Shown here piece after piece: positions 44,798 to 54,147 of a stretch of DNA of 64,000 nucleotides (position 1 is the stretch's first letter; each line of letters begins with the position of its first letter). Source of the DNA: Chryseobacterium soli (lineage in GTDB: Bacteria > Bacteroidota > Bacteroidia > Flavobacteriales > Weeksellaceae); NCBI RefSeq assembly GCF_000737705.1, contig NZ_JPRH01000001.1:62001-126000 (forward strand), given 5' to 3'. A model generated the notes under the pieces. That model worked only from the letters and a program-made list of their open reading frames with translations, did not search any database and was not told the DNA's origin. Position numbers and translations under genes: made by a program.

Positions 44798-45921
44798 TGA
44801 AAAAAATAAAACCATTAGCATTTTATCTCCCTCAGTACCACCCTGTTCCGGAAAATGATGAATGGTGGGGCAAAGGCTTTACCGAATGGACCAACGTCGC
44901 AAAAGCAAAACCTTTGTTTGAAGGACATGATCAGCCGATATACCCTGCAGATCTGGGATACTATGACCTTCGTCTCCCGGAAGTCAGAGAACAGCAGGCT
45001 CAAATGGCAAAAGACTATGGGGTACATGGGTTTATCTATTATCACTATTGGTTCGGAAACAGCAAGCAATTATTAGAGCGTATCGCAAAAGACGTATTGG
45101 AGACGGGAAAACCCGACTTCCCTTTCTGCTTCTGCTGGGCCAATGAAACATGGTCGGGAATATGGCATGGCCTGTCGGAAAAAATATTAGCAGAACAGGT
45201 GTATCCTGATGAAAAGGACCTGATTGCTCATTTTGAATATCTTTTACCTTTCTTTAAAGACGACAGGTATATAAAAGTGGATAATAAACCGGTTTTTATT
45301 ATCTATGATCCCAATCACTTACATGAAGGTGATCCTTACTATATTTCGAAATTCAGAGAACTTGCCAAGAAAAATGGCTTTGATGACCTGTACATTATGG
45401 CTTCCAATAAACTTCGTGATGATCTCCTTGATTATAAATCGCTGGGATATAACGGCAAGATTTCCAATGCATTTCAAAAAGCATGGGGCCCTTACATTGA
45501 AGCCAAAGAATATATATCACACTATAAGTATTATAAAAACAGGATCAAAGGACTGATTGGAATTAAGCGAAAAAAACAGCAGCAGGTCAGAATGCAGAAT
45601 GCAGAATTAGTCGTCAATGATCTGAAATTTGAAGAACAGAATATTCCTACATTCCCTTGCATACTGCCCAACTGGGATAATACCCCCAGAAGCGGTTACA
45701 GAGGAATTATACTGGATAATAATTCGCCGGCACTGTTTGAAAAACAAATAGAAAAAGCCGTAGAATACCTGGAAGATAAAAAATATCCGGAACCTTTTTT
45801 AATCATCAAATCCTGGAATGAGTGGGCAGAAGGAAATATCCTGGAGCCTGACCGAAAAAATGGTTTTGCCTATTTGGAAACCCTGAAAAAAACGTTACAT
45901 AAACACGATATAAATGAGTAA
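44794..45921 (+). CDS. WbsX-family glycosyltransferase (second copy)
   Basis: 375 residues. A paralogue of the preceding protein with the same motifs (FYLPQYHPVPENDEWWGKG, CWANETWSGIWHG, SWNEWAEGNILEPD). It carries an insertion with a Lys/Arg-rich stretch in the middle that differs between the two copies. The first ATG of ATGATGA overlaps the preceding stop. Two WbsX enzymes in tandem suggest two different linkages or acceptors. Confidence 0.9.
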   Translation: MMKKIKPLAFYLPQYHPVPENDEWWGKGFTEWTNVAKAKPLFEGHDQPIYPADLGYYDLRLPEVREQQAQMAKDYGVHGFIYYHYWFGNSKQLLERIAKDVLETGKPDFPFCFCWANETWSGIWHGLSEKILAEQVYPDEKDLIAHFEYLLPFFKDDRYIKVDNKPVFIIYDPNHLHEGDPYYISKFRELAKKNGFDDLYIMASNKLRDDLLDYKSLGYNGKISNAFQKAWGPYIEAKEYISHYKYYKNRIKGLIGIKRKKQQQVRMQNAELVVNDLKFEEQNIPTFPCILPNWDNTPRSGYRGIILDNNSPALFEKQIEKAVEYLEDKKYPEPFLIIKSWNEWAEGNILEPDRKNGFAYLETLKKTLHKHDINE

Positions 45922-46759
45922 ATTCAGCCTACTTATTGCCAATTATAATAATGGTCATTTTTTTGAAAAATGCTATCAGAGTTTACTTTCCCAGACTGAA
46001 ACAGATTGGGAGGCTGTTATTTTAGATGATGGATCGACTGATAACTCGCTTGGCATCATCAAACAGATTACTCAAAATGATTCCCGGTGTAAAATATACC
46101 AAAACGAAGGAAATAAGGGAATCGGATATACCAAAAGAAGATTAATAGAACTGTCAGAAGCTGAAATATGCGGTTTTTTGGATCCTGACGATGCATTGGT
46201 TTCTCATGCATTGGAAATCGTTCTGAAAACCCATGAAGAAAATAAAGAAGCAGGCCTGGTATACTCGAATTTGATATTTTGTGATGAACATTTAAACCCA
46301 AAATCAGTACATAAAGGAAAACAAATCACAGAACTGGATCAATCTTACTATAATTTTAATGGTGAGATTTCACATTTTGCCTCTTTTAAAAAGAAGACAT
46401 ACAATCAGACATCCGGTATTGATACGTTTTTAAAGATTGCTGAAGATAAAGACTGGTACATGAAAATGTGTGAAGTCGCGCCTGTTAAGTATATCGATGA
46501 AGATCTGTATTTGTACAGAATTCACAATAACGGAATTTCCACCAATAAAAATACCGAGAAGGCTTTGTATTGGCATTGGGTAGCCCTGATTAAAATGGCT
46601 GAAAGAAGAAATGTTAATATAGAAGATCTTTTTGTTCAGAATTATGTTTCCAAAAGAAAGTATGAGCACGTCACCAATACATTAGGCCGTGTAAAAAATT
46701 CAAGATGGGCAAAACTAGGAAACAGACTTGGATTATTTAAAATTTTTAAATACTTATAA
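45914..46759 (+). CDS. GT2 family glycosyltransferase
   Basis: 281 residues. A single GT-A domain: FSLLIANYNNGHFFEKC, 'AVILDDGSTDNSLGII', and the metal-binding region 'CGFLDPDDAL'. There is no membrane segment. It is clearly similar to the product at 51407-52246 over its whole length. The gene overlaps the WbsX gene by 8 bases. Confidence 0.93.
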   Translation: MSKFSLLIANYNNGHFFEKCYQSLLSQTETDWEAVILDDGSTDNSLGIIKQITQNDSRCKIYQNEGNKGIGYTKRRLIELSEAEICGFLDPDDALVSHALEIVLKTHEENKEAGLVYSNLIFCDEHLNPKSVHKGKQITELDQSYYNFNGEISHFASFKKKTYNQTSGIDTFLKIAEDKDWYMKMCEVAPVKYIDEDLYLYRIHNNGISTNKNTEKALYWHWVALIKMAERRNVNIEDLFVQNYVSKRKYEHVTNTLGRVKNSRWAKLGNRLGLFKIFKYL

Positions 46760-46906
46760 TCCCCTTTTGAAAATCAAATATTCCCATGAATGATTACATA
46801 TCAAGCTTATGAGGCTTTATAATGTTGTTCAGAAAATGATGCTCAAAAACTTAAACAGACAAATATAAGTCATGATAAAATGGCTTAATTAGAAAAAAAT
46901 TTATTG

Positions 46907-47575
46907 ATGATTATTGGAAATGGTTTATTAGCAAATGCTTTAAGGAATTACGACAGAGATAACATTCTTTGTTTTGCTTCCGGAGTATCAAATTCCCTGG
47001 AAGAAAATCCTTCTGAATTTGAAAGAGAGCTTACTCTTTTAAAAACTAACGTTGAAAAATATCCTGATAAAAAGCTGGTCTATTTTTCAACATGCAGTAT
47101 TTATGATCCCACAAAAACAAACAGTCCCTACGTTATCCATAAATTAAATATTGAAAATTTCATCGTTAAAAACTGTACCGATTTTGTGATTTTCAGGGTG
47201 GGAAATGCTGTAGGAAAAGGAGGAAACCCTAATACATTAATCAACTTTCTCAAAAACGCAATTGTATCGGAAACGCCATTCACCCTTCACAGCAATGCAG
47301 GAAGAATCCTGATCGGCATACATGATATTGCCTTATTTGCAGATCGTTATCTTAACAGCCTTACCAATGAAATTGTGAATCTGGCCTTCCCTTACCAGTA
47401 TTCGCTTTCAGAAATTCTGTCTCAACTGGAAAAACACCTTGACAAAAATGCAGTGTACGAAAATACCGATGAAGGTTCTTTTTATACGATTGAATTCAGC
47501 CCGCTGACAAAAGAATTCTTTACCGGAATATCATCAGAAAACTATTTAAAAAAATTATATTCAGCTTATTTATAA
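46907..47575 (+). CDS. Short NAD-binding epimerase/dehydratase-like protein
   Basis: 222 residues. The start is taken at the ATG at 46907, one codon after a TTG. An N-terminal Rossmann start (MIIGNGLLANAL) and 'VYFSTCSIYDPTKTNSPYVI' with Tyr...His-Lys resemble an extended SDR sugar epimerase/reductase, but the protein is about 100 residues shorter than usual and the glycine pattern is unusual (GNGLLA rather than GxxGxxG). It might be a specialised or reduced enzyme. It follows a 147-base gap. Confidence 0.65.
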   Translation: MIIGNGLLANALRNYDRDNILCFASGVSNSLEENPSEFERELTLLKTNVEKYPDKKLVYFSTCSIYDPTKTNSPYVIHKLNIENFIVKNCTDFVIFRVGNAVGKGGNPNTLINFLKNAIVSETPFTLHSNAGRILIGIHDIALFADRYLNSLTNEIVNLAFPYQYSLSEILSQLEKHLDKNAVYENTDEGSFYTIEFSPLTKEFFTGISSENYLKKLYSAYL

Positions 47576-47893
47576 TAAAAAATAAATCAAACAGGTCTTT
47601 TCTTGAAAATCAGTGTTCCCTGTTTACTACAAGAAAAATTGTAACTTTACGACCGTGAATTCTGCATCAGAATAACAGCTTATGTACATTCACTTTTTAT
47701 ATCCCTCAATAAAAATTATACAAATGTTCGAAACCACCTTAATCAGGATTCCCCTTCCTGAAAATGATTACAAAAAACGGATGGAGATTTTTTCTTTCCA
47801 TCAAAAACATACTGCTTTCGCAGCTACTACATACGGATATCAACGTTTTTAAAACTATTGTAATGATCTTTTTTAGAATAAAAAAAATAGGTA
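47576..47893 (+). other. Intergenic region with one small possible ORF
   Basis: 318 bases between the SDR-like gene and a GT2 gene. One short frame at 47724-47852 encodes 42 residues starting MFETTLIRIPLPENDYKKRM; nothing resembles it in the window and its reality is doubtful. No strong promoter match or hairpin was seen. Confidence 0.4.
47724..47852 (+). CDS. Possible small protein
   Basis: 42 residues from an ATG in the gap between the epimerase-like gene and a GT2 gene. Charged, no signal or membrane segment, no family recognised, no clear ribosome-binding site. It could be chance or the decayed front of a lost gene. Confidence 0.2.
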   Translation: MFETTLIRIPLPENDYKKRMEIFSFHQKHTAFAATTYGYQRF

Positions 47894-48715
47894 ATGGCAA
47901 ATAAAGTATCCATCATTGTTCCGTGCTTTAATCATGCAAAATATCTGGAAGAATGCATTCAATCCATTAATAACCAATCGTATACCAACTGGGAATGCAT
48001 CATCGTGAATGATGGTTCTACGGACGATACTGAAACGGTATCCCGCAAGCTCGAAAACGAAAAAGTACGATATATATATCAAGAAAACAAAGGCTTGCCC
48101 GGAGCAAGAAATACAGGGATCAGAAATGCTTCAGGAGATTATATTCTGCCTTTGGATGCTGATGATACACTGAATCCGCTTGCCTTAGAAAAAATGATCG
48201 CGGTTTTTAATCAGACTCCGGAAACATTAATCGTTTTCTCGGATACAGTAACTTTCGGAAGCACCAACAAAAAGTCTAATTTACAGGAAAAATTCACCCT
48301 TAAAGAACTTCTTTTAGGGAATAAATTATACTGTACGTCTATGTTTCCCAAAAAATATTTTGATGCAGGAATCATCTTTGATGAAAAATTAAGACATGGC
48401 TTTGAAGACTGGGAATTCTGGATCCAGCTGATAGATGCTAACAGAGAAAAACCTATTACCAAAATAGATTATACTGTTTTCAACTACAGATCACATCCCG
48501 AAACATCTATGATCAAAGAGATCGTTGGAAATAACGACAAAAAAGAGATCATTTACCACGCGGTTTATGAAAAACACAAGAAGCTCTTTCATGAATTTTT
48601 CCCAAGCTATATTGCGCTCTTAAATAGAAAGAATTTCTATGAACAAAAACTGGAGAGGATATACAGCAGCAAACCATACAGAATATATAACTTTTTAATA
48701 AATTTGTTTAGATGA
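47894..48715 (+). CDS. GT2 family glycosyltransferase
   Basis: 273 residues. A GT-A domain with VSIIVPCFNHAKYLEECIQS, 'CIIVNDGSTDDTE' and the metal-binding 'ILPLDADDTL', then 'HGFEDWEFWIQL' with the ED acceptor/catalytic motif. It is the first of a coupled pair: its stop overlaps the next start by 4 bases. Confidence 0.94.
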   Translation: MANKVSIIVPCFNHAKYLEECIQSINNQSYTNWECIIVNDGSTDDTETVSRKLENEKVRYIYQENKGLPGARNTGIRNASGDYILPLDADDTLNPLALEKMIAVFNQTPETLIVFSDTVTFGSTNKKSNLQEKFTLKELLLGNKLYCTSMFPKKYFDAGIIFDEKLRHGFEDWEFWIQLIDANREKPITKIDYTVFNYRSHPETSMIKEIVGNNDKKEIIYHAVYEKHKKLFHEFFPSYIALLNRKNFYEQKLERIYSSKPYRIYNFLINLFR

Positions 48716-49539
48716 GTCAGTTCGTACATATCATAATGACAAGATTCAATGTTCCAACAAAAGGTTGGGACGAGACCCGTTCAGGATTCAAACCTCTCAC
48801 GGAAGAATGGCTGGACGACCGGTTCAAACTATTCAGAACGTATGTTCTTCCTTCTTATAAAAACCAGACTAATCAGAACTTTATCTGGCTTCCTTTTTTT
48901 GATATCAATACTTCTGATAAATTCAGAAAAATTATAACCGAGATAGCGGAAGAATATCCGACATTCAAACCTGTTTTTGTACAGGATTTCGACGATATGA
49001 AAGTTAAGGCTGTAGAAGTGATTCCACAGTTCTTTACTCCGGATACAAAATTCGTCATTACCGCTGAACTTGATAACGATGATATGCTCCATAAGGATTA
49101 TGTAAAGACGGTACAGGAGCACTTTAAACCTATCCATGATCTTGTCATCGATTTAAGAAGAGGATATCAGCTTACCATTTTACCGGAACACAAAGCTTTG
49201 GTAAAGGCTTATAATGCTGTCGCCAATCCATTTGTGAGCTTGGCAGAAAGCACTGATAGGTTTAAAACCATGCTCAAAGAAAGAGCCCACAACAGCTACC
49301 GTGATTATGAGAATTTCTCTGTAGAAGACAGCAAAGAGATGTATATTCAGATTGTTCATCAATTTAATTTAATGAATAAATCGTTTAAACATAAAGCAAT
49401 ATCTACAGTAGACTTTTCAGAATATGGAATGACTGAAGAAACAAGGTTTACAATAGACAGTTTCAAAACACTTCAGCATAATATTGGCAGAATTCCTTTT
49501 GTATTGAACCTTATTGCAAAAAAAATATTTAAGAAATAG
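48712..49539 (+). CDS. Putative rhamnosyltransferase family protein
   Basis: 275 residues. HIIMTRFNVP at the N-terminus, 'WLDDRFKLFRTYVLPSYKNQ' and 'TAELDNDDMLHKDYV' fit the family annotated as putative rhamnosyl transferase (GT-A like, with a D-N-D-D metal site). The gene overlaps the GT2 upstream by 4 bases. Since no dTDP-rhamnose genes (rfbC/rfbD) are seen in the window, the sugar may not be rhamnose. Confidence 0.8.
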   Translation: MSQFVHIIMTRFNVPTKGWDETRSGFKPLTEEWLDDRFKLFRTYVLPSYKNQTNQNFIWLPFFDINTSDKFRKIITEIAEEYPTFKPVFVQDFDDMKVKAVEVIPQFFTPDTKFVITAELDNDDMLHKDYVKTVQEHFKPIHDLVIDLRRGYQLTILPEHKALVKAYNAVANPFVSLAESTDRFKTMLKERAHNSYRDYENFSVEDSKEMYIQIVHQFNLMNKSFKHKAISTVDFSEYGMTEETRFTIDSFKTLQHNIGRIPFVLNLIAKKIFKK

Positions 49540-49627
49540 GCTCATCAGAACATAAGGCTTAACATTCTACAGAAATTAAGAGAAAAAATAGCCAATTATT
49601 GACAATTAAAAGCACAGCTTGACACCA

Positions 49628-50566
49628 ATGAAAATTTCCATAATAGTTCCCGTTTACAACGCTGAAAAATTTGTCTCTCAGGCGGTAGAATCAGCTCTCC
49701 AATTTGAAGAAGTCTATGAGGTGATTCTAGTCGAGGATAAATCTCCGGACAATGCATTGCTGGTTTGCCAGGAACTCGCAGAAAAACACAGCAGGGTAAA
49801 GCTCTATCAACATCCCGACAAAGCCAACCATGGAGCCGGAGCCAGCAGAAATTTAGGGATACAAAATGCAACAGGAGATTTCATTGCATTTCTGGATGCT
49901 GATGACTATTATCTTCCCAATCGGTTCGATGCAGAAAAAGAACTTTTTAAAAATGAAGCGGTTGAAGGAGTTTACGGCGCCATAGGAGTTCATTACTATT
50001 CCGAAAAAGCAAAGGAACAGTATTACAGAGTATTTGGAGACCGCCTAACTACCGTTTATAAAAAGCATGAACCTAAAGATGTTTTCCCGGGACAGCTTAA
50101 TATGAGAGGAACTTTTGGCCTTTTCAGTATTGATGCCCTAACCATAAGAAAAAGCGCTTTAAAAAAGATGGAATTTTTCTTTAAAACTCATCTGAAACTT
50201 CATCAGGATACCGAATTTTTATTCCGGTTATCTTATTACCTCAACTTATATCCCGGAGTTCTGGATAAAGCAGTTGCTATCAGAGGTGTACACGAGAACA
50301 ACAGAATCACCAAAGTAGATTCCGGAGAAGTAAAACCCGCTACGACAAGAGTCGTACTTTGGAAAGAAGTAAACCATTGGGCAGAGCACGAAGCCACACT
50401 TCCTAAAGAAATTAAGGTCCATATAAAAAGAGTATACCGAAGTTTTGAGATCGCTAATGCTCCTCTTTTACGGAAATGGGGAATGATCACAAAATATCTG
50501 TTTACAGATTACCGAAGTATACGTTCAGGACTATATAATATCAATTTCAGGAAAGATCTTTTTTAA
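49628..50566 (+). CDS. GT2 family glycosyltransferase
   Basis: 312 residues from the ATG at 49628; a TTG three codons upstream is less likely. MKISIIVPVYNAEKFVSQAV, 'VILVEDKSPDNALLVC' and the metal-binding 'IAFLDADDYYLPN' mark a GT-A enzyme. The C-terminal part, about 210-312, is basic and may contact the membrane or lipid acceptor. An 88-base gap precedes it and a 297-base gap follows. Confidence 0.93.
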   Translation: MKISIIVPVYNAEKFVSQAVESALQFEEVYEVILVEDKSPDNALLVCQELAEKHSRVKLYQHPDKANHGAGASRNLGIQNATGDFIAFLDADDYYLPNRFDAEKELFKNEAVEGVYGAIGVHYYSEKAKEQYYRVFGDRLTTVYKKHEPKDVFPGQLNMRGTFGLFSIDALTIRKSALKKMEFFFKTHLKLHQDTEFLFRLSYYLNLYPGVLDKAVAIRGVHENNRITKVDSGEVKPATTRVVLWKEVNHWAEHEATLPKEIKVHIKRVYRSFEIANAPLLRKWGMITKYLFTDYRSIRSGLYNINFRKDLF

Positions 50567-50630
50567 AGTTTCTTCCTGAAATTACTTTTTTTGGAAATCT
50601 CATCTTTTCCTAAAAGATTCCTCAGCGGTT

Positions 50631-50765
50631 TTAAATGTGATGTGGCTTATCTTCCCAGAAATAGTTCTTTACTTTATTAAAAATACCCGCGCAAAATTTA
50701 CAACATTTATCTTTTCTGAGTTTTTCAAGCAACTCCGGTATGATTTCACGACAGTCATATTTTGT
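50631..50765 (-). pseudogene. Possible remnant of a minus-strand gene
   Basis: In the gap between two plus-strand genes the minus strand holds a stop-bounded frame of 44 codons without a start codon, reading like a protein end: YDCREIIPELLEKLRKDKCC followed by a KFCAGIFNKVKNYFWEDKP segment. The Cys- and Trp-containing composition is unlike random AT-rich DNA. It may be the tail of a gene lost from the locus; chance remains possible. Confidence 0.3.
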
Positions 50766-50827
50766 TTAAAGTGTTAATTTTAAGGCACAAAAGTAAGATT
50801 TAATTATTATAATTCTGTAAAACAAAT

Positions 50828-50835
50828 TATCTTTG
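50828..50835 (+). promoter_or_regulatory. Candidate -7 element
   Basis: TATCTTTG matches TAnnTTTG and ends 28 bases before the acetyltransferase start at 50864, after a 297-base gap. No TTG stands at the usual distance. It may start a separate transcript covering 50864-53400. Confidence 0.4.
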
Positions 50836-50863
50836 CGAACTACAAATGTGAAAAAAAGTAAAT

Positions 50864-51406
50864 ATGTTTTATGAAATTTTTGCAAAACTCCAGAGAAAGA
50901 GCCAAATTTCCCTTCTCAAGCAACATCCTAATGTTTTCTTCAAGGAAATAAAATTGGGCAATAACAACTATTTCATCTTACACGACCATTTAAAAAAAAT
51001 AAGTATTGGTGATTCTGTCAGCTTCCGGAATTTTGTACATATTCTTGTGCAAAAGAATGCCAGTTTGGAGCTGGGAAATAATTTTTTCATGAATAATTTC
51101 TGTTCTATCAATTGCCTTGACCATATTTCAATAGGCGATAATACGTTATTTGGGGAGAATGTAAAATTATATGATCATAACCACACCTACCAAACATCGC
51201 CGGAATACAAATTATTTCCCTCTGATTTTACAACTGCTCCCATAAAGATTGGAAAGAACTGCTGGCTCGGAAGTAATGTTACCGTTTTAAAAGGCGTAAC
51301 TATAGGTGATAACTGCATCATAGGGGCAGGATGCTGTATTTATAAAGATGTTCCCGCAAATACCAGAGTAGTCAACAAACAAGAATTAATTTTTAAAGAA
51401 CAATAA
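50864..51406 (+). CDS. Hexapeptide-repeat O-acetyltransferase
   Basis: 180 residues. A beta-helix with 'NFFMNNFCSINCLDHISIGD', 'YDHNHTY' (family His) and 'WLGSNVTVLKGVTIGDNCII', typical of sugar O-acetyltransferases in O-antigen loci. The stop is directly followed by the ATG of the next gene, with no spacing. Confidence 0.9.
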   Translation: MFYEIFAKLQRKSQISLLKQHPNVFFKEIKLGNNNYFILHDHLKKISIGDSVSFRNFVHILVQKNASLELGNNFFMNNFCSINCLDHISIGDNTLFGENVKLYDHNHTYQTSPEYKLFPSDFTTAPIKIGKNCWLGSNVTVLKGVTIGDNCIIGAGCCIYKDVPANTRVVNKQELIFKEQ

Positions 51407-52246
51407 ATGAAGTTTTCCATCCTTATTGCCCATTATAATAATGCGCTTTTTTTCAAGGACTGTTTTGAAAGCATACTGAAGCAAACATACACAGACTGGG
51501 AAGCTATCATTTTAGATGATGCATCGTCAACAGACGAAAAAAAGATCATACAAGAAATCATTTCAACCGATAAAAGATTCAAATTTTTTGAGAATGAAAA
51601 AAATTCCGGTGTGGGAGTAACTAAAAGTAAGCTCATTGAACTGGCAACAGGAGAAGTATGCGGCTTTTTAGATCCTGATGATGCTATTACTCCTACCGCC
51701 GTTCAAAAGTGCATGGATATTTTTCACTCAAAAAGCGAGGTTGTTCTTACTTATTCAAGATTCATGACCTGTGACCAACACCTTAAGTCTATTTCACCAT
51801 TTGCCTCAGCAAGACAGGTTCCCAATAATGACCCTTATTTTTTTAATTATCCTATTCAGATTGCCCATTTTGTTGCCTTTAGAAAGGATATTTATGAGCA
51901 AACTGAAAAGATGAACTCTACTCTGCGAATAGGGGAAGATCAGGATTTATATTTAAAAATGTATGAAAAAGGGAAAGTACAGTTCATTAATGAAACCAAT
52001 TACCTTTACAGAACACATCAGGGAGGAATCTCCCAAAACGAAAATAAAAAAAGATCCCATGAGTATTTTGCTCAGGTGATCTTTAACACAATGAAACGAA
52101 GAGGCCTGAATATGATAAACGGCAAAAAGATCCCTGAAAATTATACAGATTCTCAGGAGATATTTAGTTTATTGAATTACCAAAATGAAATACCCTTCAG
52201 GATCAAGAAAAAAATAAAAATTACTTTACAATCAATCTTCGGATAA
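51407..52246 (+). CDS. GT2 family glycosyltransferase
   Basis: 279 residues. MKFSILIAHYNNALFFKDCF, 'AIILDDASSTDEKKI' and 'CGFLDPDDAI' mark a GT-A enzyme. It is a close relative of the product at 45914-46759, sharing the 'HFVAFRKDIYEQT/HFASFKKKTYNQT' region and the 'YRTHQGGIS/YRIHNNGIS' region. The last base of its stop is the first base of the next ATG. Confidence 0.93.
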   Translation: MKFSILIAHYNNALFFKDCFESILKQTYTDWEAIILDDASSTDEKKIIQEIISTDKRFKFFENEKNSGVGVTKSKLIELATGEVCGFLDPDDAITPTAVQKCMDIFHSKSEVVLTYSRFMTCDQHLKSISPFASARQVPNNDPYFFNYPIQIAHFVAFRKDIYEQTEKMNSTLRIGEDQDLYLKMYEKGKVQFINETNYLYRTHQGGISQNENKKRSHEYFAQVIFNTMKRRGLNMINGKKIPENYTDSQEIFSLLNYQNEIPFRIKKKIKITLQSIFG

Positions 52247-53400
52247 TGTTAGAAAAAAAAATAAAAATTTTGTTCCGACACCGTTCTATGGAAATGGGAG
52301 GCGTAGAAAAAGTTCTTCTGGGACTTCTTAACAATCTCGATCCTAATAAATTTGAAATGACGGTGTGTTTAACACTCAATCAAGGTAAACTGCGCAACGA
52401 AATCCCTCAACACGTTAGAACCCTATACCTTACCGATGGAAAAGAAGATTTTTCCACCAATCCTTTCCTACAAAAACTGCAACTCGTCGCACGAAGGATA
52501 CGTCTGAAAAAATTAAAAAATAATCCGGCTATTGCAGATCGTATGATCGATGATACTTTTGATGTAGAAATCGGGATGGATTATAGAGATTATGATGCCA
52601 TTTTGCATTCAACGAACAAGAATTCAAAAAAAATAGGCTGGTATCACTCAGAAGTGAATGTTCCCGAATTTCAGCCTCTGGTTCCGGGAATTTTAAAAAG
52701 CTTTCCACAATTCGACCATATGGTGTACTGTTCACACAAAATAAAGGATATGATGCACCAATACTATCCGGACCTGAAATATCCACCTGAAAGTGTGATT
52801 ATCAATCCTATTCCCATTGAGGAAATCAAGAAAAAAGCTGCAGAAAAGCTGGAAAACTTCCCGGAAGGAAAAGTTTTTGTTTCCATTGGCCGCCTTCATA
52901 CCAGAAAAGGATACCATAAACTCATTGAGGCACATAAAAGACTCATCGATGAAGGATTTCATCACACCATTATTATCGTAGGCGATGGAGGGGAAATGAA
53001 TAACCTAACCAACCAGGCAATTAAAAATAATGTAGAGAAAACTTTTATTTTAGTCGGAAATCAGATGAATCCTTATCCTTACATCAAAAACGCAGATTAT
53101 TTTATTCTGCCATCTGAGTCTGAAGCATGGCCGCTGGTTATTGCTGAAGCATTGGTTCTTCAGAAACCTATTATAGCAACGAATGTAGGAGACATAGGAA
53201 TGATGATCAGAGACAAAGAGACAGGCGTTCTTATCAGCTATGAGATTGACGAAATGTATGAATCGATGAAGGCATTTCTTACAAACGCGGAACTCGTTCA
53301 TGGAATTAAAGAAAATCTTAAAAATATTGAAAGCCAGTTTGATAATAAAAAGATATTCGATGCAGTAGAAAATGTGATAGAAGATCTTTGCAAAAAATAA
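52246..53400 (+). CDS. GT4 family glycosyltransferase
   Basis: 384 residues. A GT-B enzyme with an N-terminal acceptor domain (ILFRHRSMEMGGVEKVLLG) and a C-terminal donor domain ('VFVSIGRLHTRKGYHKLIEA', 'TIIIVGDGGEMNNL', 'PSESEAWPLVIAEALVLQKP' with the EX7E-like acidic pair). Similar to the product at 58643-59794. It overlaps the GT2 gene by one base. Confidence 0.94.
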   Translation: MLEKKIKILFRHRSMEMGGVEKVLLGLLNNLDPNKFEMTVCLTLNQGKLRNEIPQHVRTLYLTDGKEDFSTNPFLQKLQLVARRIRLKKLKNNPAIADRMIDDTFDVEIGMDYRDYDAILHSTNKNSKKIGWYHSEVNVPEFQPLVPGILKSFPQFDHMVYCSHKIKDMMHQYYPDLKYPPESVIINPIPIEEIKKKAAEKLENFPEGKVFVSIGRLHTRKGYHKLIEAHKRLIDEGFHHTIIIVGDGGEMNNLTNQAIKNNVEKTFILVGNQMNPYPYIKNADYFILPSESEAWPLVIAEALVLQKPIIATNVGDIGMMIRDKETGVLISYEIDEMYESMKAFLTNAELVHGIKENLKNIESQFDNKKIFDAVENVIEDLCKK

Positions 53401-53762
53401 AGAATCCCGCTCCTTTTCCGATTGATTTTTTCAAGATAAAAATATGATGTTGAAATTATTCTGAAATCCCGATCGGGAAAGGTTACTATTTTGACCATAC
53501 AGGAAACTTTCAACCTAAGGGCTAATTATAAATATGGCAAAAAAACATTAAGCTAACGCGCTATAAATCAATTCTCTTGAAATAAAAATCAATATAATGA
53601 AAATATTTTGATGAGTTCCGATTATAATGTTAACTTTAATGTCGTTCTAGATTATCTTATCATGAACAATCGCCGTCTGTTTCAGTTGTAAAAAAACAGG
53701 ATAGACAATTACATTAACCGTAAAATTGAAGTGCCTTATACGACATAAAAGAAATTTCCCCT

Positions 53763-53792
53763 TGGATTTAAATGTTATTTCATATATTTTTG
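53763..53792 (+). promoter_or_regulatory. Orphan promoter
   Basis: TTG (53763-53765), a 19-base spacer and TATTTTTG (53785-53792) match the Bacteroidota promoter exactly. No gene starts within 170 bases except the broken frame at 53971; the next intact start is at 54325, 530 bases away. It may serve a small RNA, the pseudogene or a long leader. Confidence 0.55.
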
Positions 53793-53970
53793 TCAAAGAA
53801 ATTACTATTTAATTATGAAATAACAAAAAGAAATATATCAGTAAAATCCCATTATTTTTCTTTTTGGACCTGAATAAATAGGATAACGATGATTTATTCT
53901 GAAAAAAACTTAAGATTAAATTAAAAAACACAACCCACAACCATTATTAAATTTTAATATAATAATTTTG

Positions 53971-54147
53971 ATGAAAAATAATTCCTTCTACTTATTAGTT
54001 GTTATTATTAACACATAGCTTCTCTTTTTATCATACGCAACAGAAGTATGTAAAAAACACTTATTCCAGCTTAAAAAAACTAAATATCAACAAGTTGATA
54101 GTGAATTTGTAGCGATAAAAAAATTCATACCATCGCCTTTTGTATAA
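53971..54147 (+). pseudogene. Small exported protein interrupted by one stop codon
   Basis: One 58-codon frame is intact except for a TAG at 54016-54018. The first 15 codons (MKNNSFYLLVVIINT) plus the following LLFLSYATEVCKKH would make a good signal peptide, and the rest (QLKKTKYQQVDSEFVAIKK) is protein-like. The likely reading is a small secreted protein that has gained a nonsense mutation. Confidence 0.45.

Noticed and set aside
53467..53478. Palindrome TCCCGATCGGGA as a terminator
   Set aside because: Perfect palindrome with no loop and no T-run following; it may be chance or a binding site.
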